DNA of 64,000 nucleotides from Pseudomonadota bacterium (GCA_018816865.1 JAHIUW010000006.1:60012-124011); one strand, 5' to 3'; shown: positions 17,162 to 26,102, counted from the stretch's first letter. Notes: generated by a model not told the origin, from the letters alone. Program-made: numbers and translations.

Positions 17162-18493
17162 ATGGCAGCAACCGACTATTCCTTTCGCTTGAAAGACAGT
17201 TTGCTCGGCGCACAGATGCTGTTCGTGGCCTTTGGCGCGCTGGTCCTGGTCCCGCTTCTGACGGGGCTGGACCCCAACGTGGCCCTGTTTACTGCGGGAG
17301 CGGGCACCCTGCTCTTCCAGGCGGTGACCAAGCGCCAGGTCCCAGTGTTCCTGGCCTCGTCGTTCGCCTTCATCGCCCCCATCATCTATGGCGTGCAGCA
17401 GTGGGGCATCCCCGCCACCATGAGCGGACTGGCCGCCGCGGGTCTGTTCTACATGCTGCTGGCCGCGCTGATCAAGATCAAGGGTTCGGCCGTGCTGCAC
17501 AAGATCCTGCCGCCCATCGTCACCGGACCGGTGATCATGGTCATCGGCCTGATCCTGGCCAAGGTGGCCGTGTTCATGGCCGTGGGCAAGTCCGGTGACG
17601 GTTCGCTGATTCTGGTCGCCCCCAAGGCGGCCCTGTGGATCTCCATGGTCGCCCTAAGCGTGACCGTGACCGTGTCGCTTCTGGGCAGCCGCTTCTTGCG
17701 CCTGATCCCCATCCTGTGCGGCATCATTGCGGGCTACATCCTCTGCCTGATCTTCGACATGAGCGGCTACACGGCCTCGGCCCTGGCCGAGTTCAATGCC
17801 GAGCGCGCAGCCCAGGAGGCCTCGGGCATCGCCCTGATGACCAGCTACGCGGGCGAGCATCTCGTCAATTTCAGCAAGGTCACCGCCGCCGCATGGCTGG
17901 CCATGCCCAGCTTCGTGTTCCCCGAGTGGAACTGGAGGGCCGTGGCCTTCATCGTGCCCGTGGCCATCGCCCCGGCCATCGAGCACTTCGGCGACGTGCT
18001 GGCCATCGGCTCCGTCACCGGCAAGGACTACCTGAAGTCCCCCGGCATCCACCGCACCCTGCTGGGTGACGGTCTGGCCACCACCCTGGCCTCGTGCCTT
18101 GGTGGCCCCCCGAACACCACCTATTCCGAGGTCACCGGCGCCGTGGCGCTGACCAAGGTCTTCAACCCCGGCATCATGACCTGGGCCGCCATCACCGCCA
18201 TTCTGCTGGCCTTTGTGGGCAAGCTGGGCGCCGTGCTGTCCAGCGTACCGACACCCGTCATGGGCGGCATCATGGTCCTGCTGTTCGGCGCCATCACCGT
18301 GGTGGGCCTGAACTCCCTGGTCAGGGCGGGCAAGGATCTGATGGAACCCCGCAACCTGTCCATCGTGGCCATCATCCTGGTCTTCGGCATCGGCGGCATG
18401 AGCTTCGGCACTGCGGAATTCAGCCTGGGCGGCATCGGTCTGGCGGGCGTCACCGGCGTGCTGCTGAATCTGCTCCTGCCCGGAAAGGATTAA
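17162..18493 (+). CDS. uraA: Uracil permease (nucleobase:cation symporter-2 family)
   Basis: An inner-membrane proton-coupled uracil importer of 443 residues with about 12-14 hydrophobic segments. The family signature is seen in AIAPAIEHFGDVLAIG (substrate-binding Glu-His) and GLATTLASCLGGPPNTTYSE. The ATG at 17162 was chosen because GGAG at 17152-17155 runs straight into an earlier ATG at 17156, leaving proper spacing only for the second. It is functionally paired with upp. Confidence 0.94.
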   Translation: MAATDYSFRLKDSLLGAQMLFVAFGALVLVPLLTGLDPNVALFTAGAGTLLFQAVTKRQVPVFLASSFAFIAPIIYGVQQWGIPATMSGLAAAGLFYMLLAALIKIKGSAVLHKILPPIVTGPVIMVIGLILAKVAVFMAVGKSGDGSLILVAPKAALWISMVALSVTVTVSLLGSRFLRLIPILCGIIAGYILCLIFDMSGYTASALAEFNAERAAQEASGIALMTSYAGEHLVNFSKVTAAAWLAMPSFVFPEWNWRAVAFIVPVAIAPAIEHFGDVLAIGSVTGKDYLKSPGIHRTLLGDGLATTLASCLGGPPNTTYSEVTGAVALTKVFNPGIMTWAAITAILLAFVGKLGAVLSSVPTPVMGGIMVLLFGAITVVGLNSLVRAGKDLMEPRNLSIVAIILVFGIGGMSFGTAEFSLGGIGLAGVTGVLLNLLLPGKD

Positions 18494-18506
18494 CCCGGAG
18501 GCGAAC

Positions 18507-19520
18507 ATGAGCTTCTACCAGGGTAAAAAGGTTCTGATCACCGGCGGCTGCGGCTTCATCGGCTCCAACCTCGCCATCCGGCTGGTGGCCGAGGGGGCCG
18601 ATGTCACCGTTGTCGATTCCATGATCGACGAGTACGGCGGCAACATGCACAACATCGCCCCCGTGATCGACGACATCCGGCTGAACATCTCGGACGTGCG
18701 CGACCAGGTGGCCACGCGCTATCTGGTGCGCGGCAAGGAGGTGATCTTCAACCTCGCCGGGCAGGTCAGCCACATCGACTCCATGCGCGACCCATTCACG
18801 GACCTGGAGATCAACGCCAAGGCCCAACTGGGCGTGCTGGAGGCCTGCCGCCATAACAACCGCGAGGCGCGCATCGTGCTGTCCAGCACGCGCCAGATCT
18901 ACGGCAAGCCGCAGTACATGCCCGTGGACGAGAAGCACCCCCTGGACCCGGTGGACATCAACGGCATCAACTGCATCGCGGGCGAGTGGTACCATCTGCT
19001 GTATCACAAGGTGTACGGCATCCCGGCCACGGTGCTGCGCCTGACCAACACCTACGGCCCGCGCCAGCTGTTGAAGCACAACCGCCAGGGGTTCATCGGC
19101 TGGTTCATCAGGCTGGTGATGCAGAACAAAGAGATCCAGCTCTATGGTGACGGCTCCCAGCGCCGCGACCTGAACTACGTGGACGACGTGGTCCAGGCGC
19201 TGCTGCTGGCGGGCGAGAAGGACGAGGCCGTGGGCGAGGTCTATAACCTCGCAGGCGACACGCCCATCTCCCTGAAGGACCTGGTGCACAAGATGGTCTC
19301 CATCTCCGGGCGCGGCTCCTATAAGCTGGTGCCCTGGCCCGAGGAGAAAAAAAAGATCGACATCGGCGACTTCTATGGGGACGGCACCAAGATCAGAAAC
19401 GCCCTGGGCTGGACCCCGGCCATCAGCACGGACGAGGGCCTGCGCCGCACCTTCGAGTTCTACGAGAATTGCCTGGATGAATATCTGGACGACTCGGACG
19501 GGCCTGACCCGAAGCCCTGA
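18507..19520 (+). CDS. NAD-dependent epimerase/dehydratase family protein with altered active site
   Basis: An extended short-chain dehydrogenase of 337 residues, related to nucleotide-sugar epimerases. The NAD-binding GGCGFIGSN (residues 13-21) and VVDSM acidic end of strand 2 are intact, as are the LSSTRQIYG and TNTYGPRQ segments. Where the family has Y-x-x-x-K, this protein reads NGINCIAGEWYH, so both the catalytic Tyr and Lys appear to be replaced (Asn and Cys). It may not catalyse the usual oxidation, or it may use other residues. It follows uraA by 13 bases and ends at a strong terminator. Confidence 0.88.
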   Translation: MSFYQGKKVLITGGCGFIGSNLAIRLVAEGADVTVVDSMIDEYGGNMHNIAPVIDDIRLNISDVRDQVATRYLVRGKEVIFNLAGQVSHIDSMRDPFTDLEINAKAQLGVLEACRHNNREARIVLSSTRQIYGKPQYMPVDEKHPLDPVDINGINCIAGEWYHLLYHKVYGIPATVLRLTNTYGPRQLLKHNRQGFIGWFIRLVMQNKEIQLYGDGSQRRDLNYVDDVVQALLLAGEKDEAVGEVYNLAGDTPISLKDLVHKMVSISGRGSYKLVPWPEEKKKIDIGDFYGDGTKIRNALGWTPAISTDEGLRRTFEFYENCLDEYLDDSDGPDPKP

Positions 19521-19540
19521 GCACGGGGCACTGAACAATC

Positions 19541-19574
19541 AAAAGGCCACCCCCTCCGAGGTGGCCTTTTTTTA
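19541..19574 (+). terminator. Terminator after the epimerase-like gene
   Basis: An AAAGGCCACC / GGTGGCCTTT stem with a CCCTCCGA loop runs into TTTTTTT. It separates the uracil/epimerase unit from the methyltransferase fusion gene. Confidence 0.93.
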
Positions 19575-19628
19575 TGGGCAAGGCTCCGAGGTCTTTGCTC
19601 CCGGGCGCGAAAAAGGTACACAACCCGG

Positions 19629-21467
19629 ATGCGAAACGACCTGATGCATGAACTCACCCGACGCGTGGTCCTGGCCGACGGAGCCATGGGCTCGCGGCTC
19701 TTTGACAAGGGCGCGGACCCCGCGTCCTGCTTCGATCTGTTGAACCTGGACAACCCCGCCCTGGTCAGCGAGGTCCACGCCGAATACCTGACCGCCGGGG
19801 CCGAAGTCCTGGAGACCAACACCTTCGGAGCCAACGCCGTCAAATTGGAAGGCTTTGGTCTGGCGCACAGGGTGCGCGAACTGAATCTGCGGGGTGCGGA
19901 ACTGGCCCGCAGGGCAGCGCAAACCGCAGGCAGCCTGGCTTGGGTGGCGGGGTCCATGGGACCCCTGGGCCGCCTGGAGGAGCCCCTGCCCGAGGAGCGC
20001 GTGGCCCAAGTCTACGCCGAGCAGGCCCAAGCCCTGGCCGAGGGCGGGGCCGACGTCCTGATCCTAGAGACCTTCCCCCGGCTGGAGACGCTGCTGCTGG
20101 CCCTGGCCGCCGCCAAAGAGGCCACGAAGCTGCCCGTCATCACCCAACTGGTCTTCACCGGCCAGGGCGGTTCTCTGTCCGGCCAGAGCCCGCAGGAAAG
20201 CTTTGCGGCCATGATCCGGGCCGGGGCCGACGTGGTGGGCATCAACTGCGGTCTGGGGCCGCAGGGCGCGCTGGGTGTCCTGCGCCGCGCCGGGACGCAG
20301 CACAGGCCGCTGTCCGTGATGCCCAACGCGGGCTTTCCCGAACAGAGCGGCGACCGCCTGCTGTACAACAGCTCGCCGGAATACTTCGCCACCGCGGTCA
20401 TGCGCTGCGTGGGCCTGGGCGCGCGGCTGGTGGGCGGCTGCTGCGGCACCGGCCCCGCGCACATCGCGGCCCTGCGCAAGCTGCTGAACGAGCGCAACGC
20501 CTCCGCGCCCTTGCAGGCTGTCCAAACCGCCGCCCCCGATGCGCAAGCCGAACCTGCGCCCGAGCTGCCGCCCAGCGAATTCTCGCGCAAGCTGGGCGTG
20601 AAGAAGATGGTCCTCGTGGAGCTGGATCCGCCCAAGCATCTGGACATCGCGCCCACCCTCAAGGGGGCCGAGGCCTTGGCCAATGCGGGTGTGGACGCCA
20701 TCACCGTGGCCGAGAATCCCCTGGCCGTGCCGCGCCTGTCCAACGTCGCCCTGGCGGGCATGATCCGCCGCCGCACCGGGGCCGAGGTGCTGGTGCACCT
20801 GACCGGGCGCGACCGCAACCTGGTGGGCATGCAGTCCACAATCATGGGCCTGGCCGCCCAGGGGCTGCAAAACGTACTGGCCGTGACCGGCGACCCGCCC
20901 CCCGCTGGGGCCGCCGACGTCATCAAAGGCGTGTTCGATCTGCGTTCCTTCGAGCTGATCGAACTGCTCGCGCGCTTCAATCAGGGCCAGAACAGCCACG
21001 GCGACCCCATGGGCATGCGCTCGAACTTCGCCATCGGCGCGGCCTTCAACCCCAACACCCGCAACCCGGCGCTACAAGTGCGGCGCATAGAGCGCAAGAT
21101 CCAGTGCGGGGCACGCTATTTCCTGACCCAGCCCGTGTACACCCGCGAAAAGGTGGACGAGGTCCTGGGCCTGACCGCACACATCGACGTGCCCATTTAC
21201 CTGGGCGTGATGCCCCTGGCCAGCGCGCGCAACGCCGAGTTCCTGCACAACGAATTCCCGGGCATCTCCATCCCCGACGACATCCGGGCCAGGATGCACG
21301 CCGCCGGGGACAATGGCGCGACAATGGGTGCGGACATTGCCTGGGAACTGATCGAATACGCCTGGGACAACTTCGCAGGCATCTACCTGATGCCGCCCTT
21401 CAACCGCACCGCGGTGGCCCTGGACCTTGTGGCCCGGCTCAGGGACAGGGGATTATGGACACCCTGA
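19629..21467 (+). CDS. Bifunctional homocysteine S-methyltransferase / 5,10-methylenetetrahydrofolate reductase
   Basis: A 612-residue fusion. Residues 1-300 form a homocysteine-binding domain with the zinc cysteines in GINCG and GGCCGT. Residues 325-612 form a MetF-like TIM barrel (LVELDPPKHLDI, LAVTGDPP, FLTQPVYTREKVDEV). This is the YitJ-type arrangement, in which one protein would reduce methylene-THF and pass the methyl to homocysteine or another thiol. No cobalamin-binding domain is present, so methyl transfer would need a separate B12 protein or be B12-independent. Confidence 0.9.
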   Translation: MRNDLMHELTRRVVLADGAMGSRLFDKGADPASCFDLLNLDNPALVSEVHAEYLTAGAEVLETNTFGANAVKLEGFGLAHRVRELNLRGAELARRAAQTAGSLAWVAGSMGPLGRLEEPLPEERVAQVYAEQAQALAEGGADVLILETFPRLETLLLALAAAKEATKLPVITQLVFTGQGGSLSGQSPQESFAAMIRAGADVVGINCGLGPQGALGVLRRAGTQHRPLSVMPNAGFPEQSGDRLLYNSSPEYFATAVMRCVGLGARLVGGCCGTGPAHIAALRKLLNERNASAPLQAVQTAAPDAQAEPAPELPPSEFSRKLGVKKMVLVELDPPKHLDIAPTLKGAEALANAGVDAITVAENPLAVPRLSNVALAGMIRRRTGAEVLVHLTGRDRNLVGMQSTIMGLAAQGLQNVLAVTGDPPPAGAADVIKGVFDLRSFELIELLARFNQGQNSHGDPMGMRSNFAIGAAFNPNTRNPALQVRRIERKIQCGARYFLTQPVYTREKVDEVLGLTAHIDVPIYLGVMPLASARNAEFLHNEFPGISIPDDIRARMHAAGDNGATMGADIAWELIEYAWDNFAGIYLMPPFNRTAVALDLVARLRDRGLWTP

Positions 21468-21493
21468 CGATCCTTCGGCAACAGACTAGATGA

Positions 21494-21527
21494 ATGGCGA
21501 TTCCCCTAGGGAGTCGCCATTTTTTTC
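21494..21527 (+). terminator. Terminator after the methyltransferase/MTHFR gene
   Basis: An ATGGCGATTCCC / GGGAGTCGCCAT stem with a CTAG loop and one T-G pair is followed by TTTTTTT. Confidence 0.92.
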
Positions 21528-21602
21528 GTACGCTGCGTTGCCCGGCACGGATTTTTCATGTATATTATCATAAAGGAAAATTATGACAGCCGGAGGCCAA
21601 TC

Positions 21603-22013
21603 ATGATCTCCAAGGAAACCTTCATCGCCTGGCTCTACGAGCACGACAAGATCACTGCGGACCTTGAGTTCGATATCCACGACTGCTTTGACGCCGCCCT
21701 TGGGGTGTCGGGGGAAGCCCTGGACGCCATGCCCGGCATCGGCATCCTGTCCCCCCGGCGGCGGCTGGAGTCGTTCTTTGCGGTCTGCCGCTTTTTGGAC
21801 GCCAAGATCAACAACGGCTCCCTGGACCCCAGCGCGGGATTGGTGGCCCTGAACATCCTGCGATTCATGTCCCCGGCCTTCCGCAAGGCCATCTCGGAAT
21901 TTGACCATCAGGGTCCCGACATCCCGCCTGAAAAGCGAGCCACCCTGCCGCAGATCGCCTGGGACTACCTGGAAGCCAACAGAGATCTCTCCGCACCGCT
22001 GGTTGCAGGCTAA
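21603..22013 (+). CDS. Hypothetical small soluble protein
   Basis: A 136-residue protein with no signal peptide or membrane segment. GGAGG precedes the ATG at 21603; an in-frame ATG at 21558 has no site. It is predicted mostly helical (ISKETFIAWLYEHDKITADLEF, then GLVALNILRFMSPAFRKAIS). I do not recognise the family. It is a one-gene unit between two terminators, GC-rich like its neighbours and so probably long resident in this genome. Confidence 0.75.
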   Translation: MISKETFIAWLYEHDKITADLEFDIHDCFDAALGVSGEALDAMPGIGILSPRRRLESFFAVCRFLDAKINNGSLDPSAGLVALNILRFMSPAFRKAISEFDHQGPDIPPEKRATLPQIAWDYLEANRDLSAPLVAG

Positions 22014-22032
22014 AAGAGAAGTAGAGGGCCAA

Positions 22033-22065
22033 ACCCGCCCCGCCTTTGGCAGGGCGGGCTTTTTT
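22033..22065 (+). terminator. Terminator of the hypothetical gene
   Basis: A CCCGCCC / GGGCGGG stem with a 10-12-base loop is followed by CTTTTTT, 20 bases after the stop at 22013. Confidence 0.85.
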
Positions 22066-22181
22066 GTGCCAATCCTCGCTCAAGCCTAGACAGAATCATG
22101 TCCATCACCACATTTCTGCCTCTGTGAGGTAGCCAGCACACCAAAAGTTCAATGATTTCGTGCTAAATGCGACCATTCCTA

Positions 22182-22292
22182 TTCGCCTCCAACGAGACCA
22201 AAGGGACCGAGGGTGGCAGTGAAATCCAGCCTTCGGCTTGGGCTTTCCAATGCCCCCCAGAGCTCCCTTTGGAATCCCATCACCCCCAAATA
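22182..22292 (+). repeat. REP-like repeat arm, left copy
   Basis: About 110 bases beginning TTCGCCTCC, then CCAAAGGGACCGAGGG..., and ending ...TCCCTTTGGAATCCC. The block itself can fold, because CCAAAGGGA pairs with TCCCTTTGG. It is the reverse complement, about three quarters identical by eye, of 22438-22548. The 145 bases between the two arms hold no gene I can support. Confidence 0.75.
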
Positions 22293-22437
22293 CGAGGAGA
22301 TGCAATTACGTGAGGTACCGAGCTTGCTCTATTCCAGTTTTGATTGTTCATGCCGTAACGCTTTGTCTTTGCCTATTCCCCGCCCGTCTCGGACAAACAG
22401 TTTGTGATCTAGACGTTATGACCATGGCACGGCTTAA

Positions 22438-22548
22438 ATTCTCGGGGGGTGAGGGGGTTCCAAAGGGGCCACAGGGGGGCATGGAAATGAGAACCGTAGG
22501 TCGAAATTTCCCGCCCCCCTCGGTCCCCTTGGCCCCGCCGGAGGCGAA
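22438..22548 (-). repeat. REP-like repeat arm, right copy (inverted)
   Basis: In reverse complement it reads TTCGCCTCCGGCGGGGCC..., with GGGACCGAGGG and CCCCTTTGGAACCCCCTCAC in the same order as the left arm at 22182. The outward TTCGCCTCC ends of both arms are conserved. This pair accounts for most of the 677-base gene-free stretch between 22013 and 22691. Confidence 0.75.
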
Positions 22549-22593
22549 CAATCGTCGCTCACACCCAAAGCGGACAGCCTGTGGCTAGTGACC

Positions 22594-22622
22594 AAAAAAA
22601 ACCGCCCCCGAAAAGGGGCGGT
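22594..22622 (-). terminator. Terminator of the copper-chaperone-like gene
   Basis: An ACCGCCCC / GGGGCGGT stem; on the minus strand it is followed by TTTTTTT. It lies about 70 bases after the stop at 22691. Confidence 0.88.
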
Positions 22623-22635
22623 ATAAAATCAGAAT

Positions 22636-22660
22636 GACAAAGAGGATGATCCTCTTTGTC
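22636..22660. other. Perfect 10-bp hairpin in the 3' untranslated region
   Basis: GACAAAGAGG and CCTCTTTGTC flank an ATGAT loop. No T-run follows on either strand, so it is not itself a terminator. It lies between the stop of the heavy-metal protein gene and its terminator and would be part of that mRNA. Confidence 0.6.
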
Positions 22661-22690
22661 AGGGTTCGAGGCAGCGCCCCGCTGCTCGAC

Positions 22691-22903
22691 CTAGTCTTCG
22701 GTGAGCGCCCCGACCTCGAAGCCAATGGCCGTGACGGCGGCCTTCAGCTGCTCCTCGGTCACGGAGTCATCGGCCTTGAAAGTCACACACTTTTCTTCCA
22801 GGCTGACGCCGATATTTCTCACTCCCTCGATCTTGTCCAGGGCCGCAAAGACCGATGCGCAGCAGTTCCCGCAGCTCATGCCGTTGATTTCAAGCTTCTT
22901 CAT
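22691..22903 (-). CDS. Heavy-metal-associated domain protein (CopZ-like)
   Basis: A 70-residue metallochaperone with the ferredoxin-like HMA fold. The metal site is MSCGNCCAS (CxxC at residues 11-14), with a third adjacent cysteine. The ATG at 22903 was chosen because AAGGAG merges with an earlier in-frame ATG at 22909 and leaves proper spacing only for this one. Copper(I) is the usual cargo of the family. No P-type ATPase gene is adjacent, so its partner lies elsewhere. Confidence 0.9.
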   Translation of the reverse strand: MKKLEINGMSCGNCCASVFAALDKIEGVRNIGVSLEEKCVTFKADDSVTEEQLKAAVTAIGFEVGALTED

Positions 22904-22935
22904 GATCATCTCCTTATCATTGGAATGAAGATTCC

Positions 22936-23063
22936 CTGAAAAACGCTCAAAAATAGTCAGGTGCGAGGATCAAGGAAAACTCAAAATCGCAGCGTATTCC
23001 AGATACGTAAGATTTTGAGTTTTCCGAAGAGACAATGCAGATGGCTGTTTTTCAGCGTTTTAC
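22936..23063. repeat. Long imperfect palindrome, copy 2
   Basis: The outer arm AAAACGCTCAAAAATAGTCA pairs with TGGCTGTTTTTCAGCGTTTT (same CAAAA / TTTTTC C-C mismatch as copy 1). The inner arm GGAAAACTCAAAATC pairs perfectly with GATTTTGAGTTTTCC. The core is GCGTAT-N5-ATACGT. It lies between the hisA stop (three bases away) and the heavy-metal protein gene. Confidence 0.82.
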
Positions 23064-23065
23064 AA

Positions 23066-23797
23066 TTAGCCCTGCTCCACCAACCAGTCATTAGCCTCGG
23101 TCAGGCTCAGGGTCCCGGTGTAGATGGCGCGGCCGGTGATGGCCCCTTCCAGGCCCTTGGCCGCCAGGGGATACAGGGCCCTGATGTCACCCATGTTGGT
23201 CACGCCGCCCGCGGCGATGACCGGAATGGAGGTGGCCTCGCACAGCTTCTCCAGAGCGGCGACATTCACGCCGGTCTCCATGCCGTCGCGGCTGATGTCC
23301 GTGTAGATGATGAACGCCGCGCCTTGTTCTTCCAGACGAGGCAGCACATCAAACACGGTCTGGCCGGAGTCTTCAACCCAACCCTTGGTCATCAGTTTGC
23401 CGTCCACGGCATCCAGAGACACGCCGATCCTGCCAGGAAATTCCTTGCACAACAGGCCGAACTGCTCGGGATCATCCAGGGCCATGGTGCCAATGATCAG
23501 CCTGGTCACACCGGCCTCGATATAGGCTTGGGCGGTGTGCAGATCGCGGATGCCCCCGCCCAATTGGACGGGGATCCCGATCTCAAAGCAGATTTGGCGA
23601 ATCAGGTCGAAATTGGCCGGACGGCCTGAAAACGCGCCATCCAGATCAACCACATGCAGGTATTGCGCGCCCAGCCCGGCCCAGTGCAAAGCCATTTCCG
23701 CCGGGTCATCGGCGAAGACGGTCACCTGGTCGGCAAGTCCCTGTTTCAGGCGCACACACTGGCCGTCCTTGATATCAACGGCGGGAAAAACAATCAC
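23066..23797 (-). CDS. hisA: Phosphoribosylformimino-5-aminoimidazole carboxamide ribotide isomerase
   Basis: Fourth enzyme of histidine synthesis, a TIM barrel of 243 residues. The N-terminal [17 protein letters not shown] contains the catalytic Asp and GGGIRD is the first phosphate-binding loop. The second half repeats the pattern ([14 protein letters not shown] with the second Asp, then [11 protein letters not shown]). It overlaps the upstream lipoprotein gene by four bases (ATGA), so it is translationally coupled. Confidence 0.95.
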   Translation of the reverse strand: MIVFPAVDIKDGQCVRLKQGLADQVTVFADDPAEMALHWAGLGAQYLHVVDLDGAFSGRPANFDLIRQICFEIGIPVQLGGGIRDLHTAQAYIEAGVTRLIIGTMALDDPEQFGLLCKEFPGRIGVSLDAVDGKLMTKGWVEDSGQTVFDVLPRLEEQGAAFIIYTDISRDGMETGVNVAALEKLCEATSIPVIAAGGVTNMGDIRALYPLAAKGLEGAITGRAIYTGTLSLTEANDWLVEQG

Positions 23798-24444
23798 AGG
23801 CCAAACTCCTTCACCCCACGCTTCAGACCCTCACGGGCCAGCTCCAGGGCCGTTATCCACTTTCCACCCCGGCGTACGAACTTACCGGCGTCGAGAATAT
23901 TCTCAGTCAGGGAGAGTTGCGTCTCCTCAAAATGAAAGCGCCGCACGATGGACTCGTCCGCCACGCTGATCAGGAACAGATCCATGGTCACGGAAGCGGC
24001 ATCGCGCACCGAGATATCGGAACCATCGCGCTCACGCCAGTAGGTCACCTGCGGCACCAGCAACCAGTCCACTTCCACGCATTTGGCCACTTCCAGCCAA
24101 TGCTTGAACGCGGCGCCAGGCTTGCCTTCCGAGCGTTCCAGAAGCTGCGCCCGGCAGTGATCCACCCTGGGAGGCCTGATCCAGGTCTGCGCGTCGCCAC
24201 TGGCCAGGGCTGCAGACAAGGCCGCATCCAGCTCGCCCAAAATTTTATTCGGGACAGGCAAGGGGTCCTCAGGCAGATAGCCCGCCATCAGTTCCCGGGA
24301 CGACTGTGGCTGGAAGAACCCGGCCACGGCCAAGCTCCCTTGGGGGCCCTCCACCACGGTGGTTGGCCGCTGGCACGAGGCCAGCACGAACAAGGCACAC
24401 ACCGCCACAAGGGCGACCACGGCAAAGCGGCGAAATTCGGTCAT
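23794..24444 (-). CDS. Predicted lipoprotein between hisB and hisA
   Basis: A 216-residue protein with a lipoprotein signal ([16 protein letters not shown], lipidated Cys near residue 24) and a mature part that looks periplasmic. It shows three cysteines and a pattern of beta strands, possibly a GNA1162/CsgG-like fold, though that is only an impression. It overlaps hisB by one base and hisA by four, so all three are expressed together. A histidine-pathway function is not implied; a conserved but unrelated passenger gene is more likely. Confidence 0.75.
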   Translation of the reverse strand: MTEFRRFAVVALVAVCALFVLASCQRPTTVVEGPQGSLAVAGFFQPQSSRELMAGYLPEDPLPVPNKILGELDAALSAALASGDAQTWIRPPRVDHCRAQLLERSEGKPGAAFKHWLEVAKCVEVDWLLVPQVTYWRERDGSDISVRDAASVTMDLFLISVADESIVRRFHFEETQLSLTENILDAGKFVRRGGKWITALELAREGLKRGVKEFGL

Positions 24445-25031
24445 CAGTCCAGGCTCCCCTTTGTGCTCAGCACGCCTTCGCGACCCAGGGCCATGGCCTG
24501 CCTCAGCGCAAGGCCAAAGCCCTTGAATGCGCTTTCCAGCAGGTGATGGCCATTGCGTCCGTAAAGGAAATTCACGTGCAGATTCATCCCGGCGCGTTGC
24601 GCCACGGACTTGAAGAACTCACGCCAGACGTCCTTCTCCTCGCCCGCGATCAACGCCGGAACCGGCCCATCCTCATACACGAGGTAGGGCCTGCCGGAGA
24701 TATCGATGCAGACCTCGGTCAGGGCTTCGTCCATGGGCACCTTGGCATGGCCCACACGGCCAATCCCGGCCTTGTCGCCCAGGGCCTCGGCCATGGCCTG
24801 GCCCAAGGTTAGACCGATGTCCTCCAGGCTGTGGTGGGCGTCGATCTCAAGATCACCCGCACAGGCCAGCGTGAGGTCCATGCCAGCCCAGAAGGCCATC
24901 AAGGTCAGCATGTGGTCGGCAAAGCCCATGCCCGTAACGATCTCGGTCTTGCCCGAGCCGTCCAGGTTCAGCTCCACCGCGATATCGGTCTCTTTGGTAG
25001 CCCGCTTGATGCGGGCGGTTCGGGTGCTCAT
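24444..25031 (-). CDS. hisB: Imidazoleglycerol-phosphate dehydratase
   Basis: Dehydrates imidazoleglycerol phosphate in histidine synthesis. The manganese-binding motifs FADHMLTLM and [18 protein letters not shown] in the first half, and [17 protein letters not shown] near the C-terminus, are complete. It is 195 residues long and monofunctional (no HAD phosphatase domain), as in most bacteria outside enterics. A terminator separates it from the tat genes. Confidence 0.95.
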   Translation of the reverse strand: MSTRTARIKRATKETDIAVELNLDGSGKTEIVTGMGFADHMLTLMAFWAGMDLTLACAGDLEIDAHHSLEDIGLTLGQAMAEALGDKAGIGRVGHAKVPMDEALTEVCIDISGRPYLVYEDGPVPALIAGEEKDVWREFFKSVAQRAGMNLHVNFLYGRNGHHLLESAFKGFGLALRQAMALGREGVLSTKGSLD

Positions 25032-25106
25032 GTCGACACTCCCGTCGGGTCAATGGATTTAAATTTTATCACGAACGAGGAAAGATGCACGTTTTTTTCA
25101 GCCTCG

Positions 25107-25141
25107 TCAAAAACAACGGCCGCGCAAGGCGCGGCCGTTGT
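25107..25141 (-). terminator. Terminator of the tatBC operon
   Basis: A perfect 13-bp stem (ACAACGGCCGCGC and its complement) with a three-base loop; on the minus strand TTTT follows. It lies about 17 bases after the tatC stop. Confidence 0.92.
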
Positions 25142-25157
25142 GAATCATTTCATCTGC

Positions 25158-26069
25158 CTAGGCGTCTTCCTCTGTGGATTCAGCCTCCGGGACAGGCTTC
25201 TTCTTGCCGAAGAAATGCGCGCCCAAGATGCCAACCTCGTAGAGGATGAGCAGCGGTACGGCCATCATGAGCTGGGAGAACGGGTCCGGCGGAGTCAGCA
25301 TGGCGGAAACGATAAAGGCCACAAGGATGGCGTATTTGCGTTTACCACGCAGCCCCTTGGCGTCAACGATCCCCAATCGCGCCAGGAAAAAGATCACCAA
25401 CGGCAGTTCAAAGGACAGTCCAAAGGCGAACAGCAGCTTGATGGCCAGGGCCAGATACTCCTTCACCGAGGGCAAGAGCCTGATATGCTCGTTCTCGAAT
25501 CCGGCGAAGAACTTAAAGGCGATGGGAAAGACCTGGAAATAGCCAAAGCACGCGCCACCCACGAAAAAGAACGCCGAACAGAGCGCAAGGGGGACCACCC
25601 AGCGCCGCTCCTCCTTGTACAGTCCCGGGGCCACGAAGGCCCAGAACTGGTAGAAGATGTACGGGCTCATGATGAAGATACCGGCAATGGACGCCAGCTT
25701 GATGTAGGTGATGAACCCTTCTGCCAAACCGGTGTAGATCAACTGCTCGGTCTCGCCCAGCACACTCTTCAGGGGGATGACCAGATAGCCGAAGATCTGC
25801 TCTGCAAAGGCGTAGCAGGCAACGGTGCCGAGGATGAAGGCAATGGCCGCCCGGGAGACGCGAATGCGCAACTCGTCCAGATGATCGAGGAGACCCATCT
25901 CACGCTGCTCGCCATCTTCCTCGTCCTCGGAGTCGGCAGAGGCATCGGCGGCGTCTTCAGCAGCGGTATCCGCGGCAGCTTTCTGCTCGGCGATCTCCTG
26001 CTCGTCCATCTCAGCAAAGGCGTTGTCTTCGGGCTCTTCCAATTCCGGATTCAATTTGTCGTCGGTCAT
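25158..26069 (-). CDS. tatC: Twin-arginine translocase subunit TatC with acidic N-terminal extension
   Basis: The receptor of the Tat export system, which moves folded proteins such as hydrogenases and formate dehydrogenases. The core begins MGLLDHLDELRIRVSRAA at about residue 58 and has six membrane helices, with the conserved AFVAPGLYKEERRWV segment. Before it lies an unusual extension of about 57 residues that is almost entirely Glu, Asp and Ala. A charged tail follows the last helix. The 303-residue length exceeds the usual 240-260 because of that extension. Confidence 0.93.
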   Translation of the reverse strand: MTDDKLNPELEEPEDNAFAEMDEQEIAEQKAAADTAAEDAADASADSEDEEDGEQREMGLLDHLDELRIRVSRAAIAFILGTVACYAFAEQIFGYLVIPLKSVLGETEQLIYTGLAEGFITYIKLASIAGIFIMSPYIFYQFWAFVAPGLYKEERRWVVPLALCSAFFFVGGACFGYFQVFPIAFKFFAGFENEHIRLLPSVKEYLALAIKLLFAFGLSFELPLVIFFLARLGIVDAKGLRGKRKYAILVAFIVSAMLTPPDPFSQLMMAVPLLILYEVGILGAHFFGKKKPVPEAESTEEDA

Positions 26070-26102
26070 GTGCGTCCGCGTGGTGAGAGGGGATGAGAGG
26101 GG

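Noticed and set aside
22664..22690. GGTTCGAG as the T-arm of a tRNA
   Set aside because: No acceptor, anticodon or D arm could be placed around it, and it overlaps the end of the heavy-metal protein's transcript.
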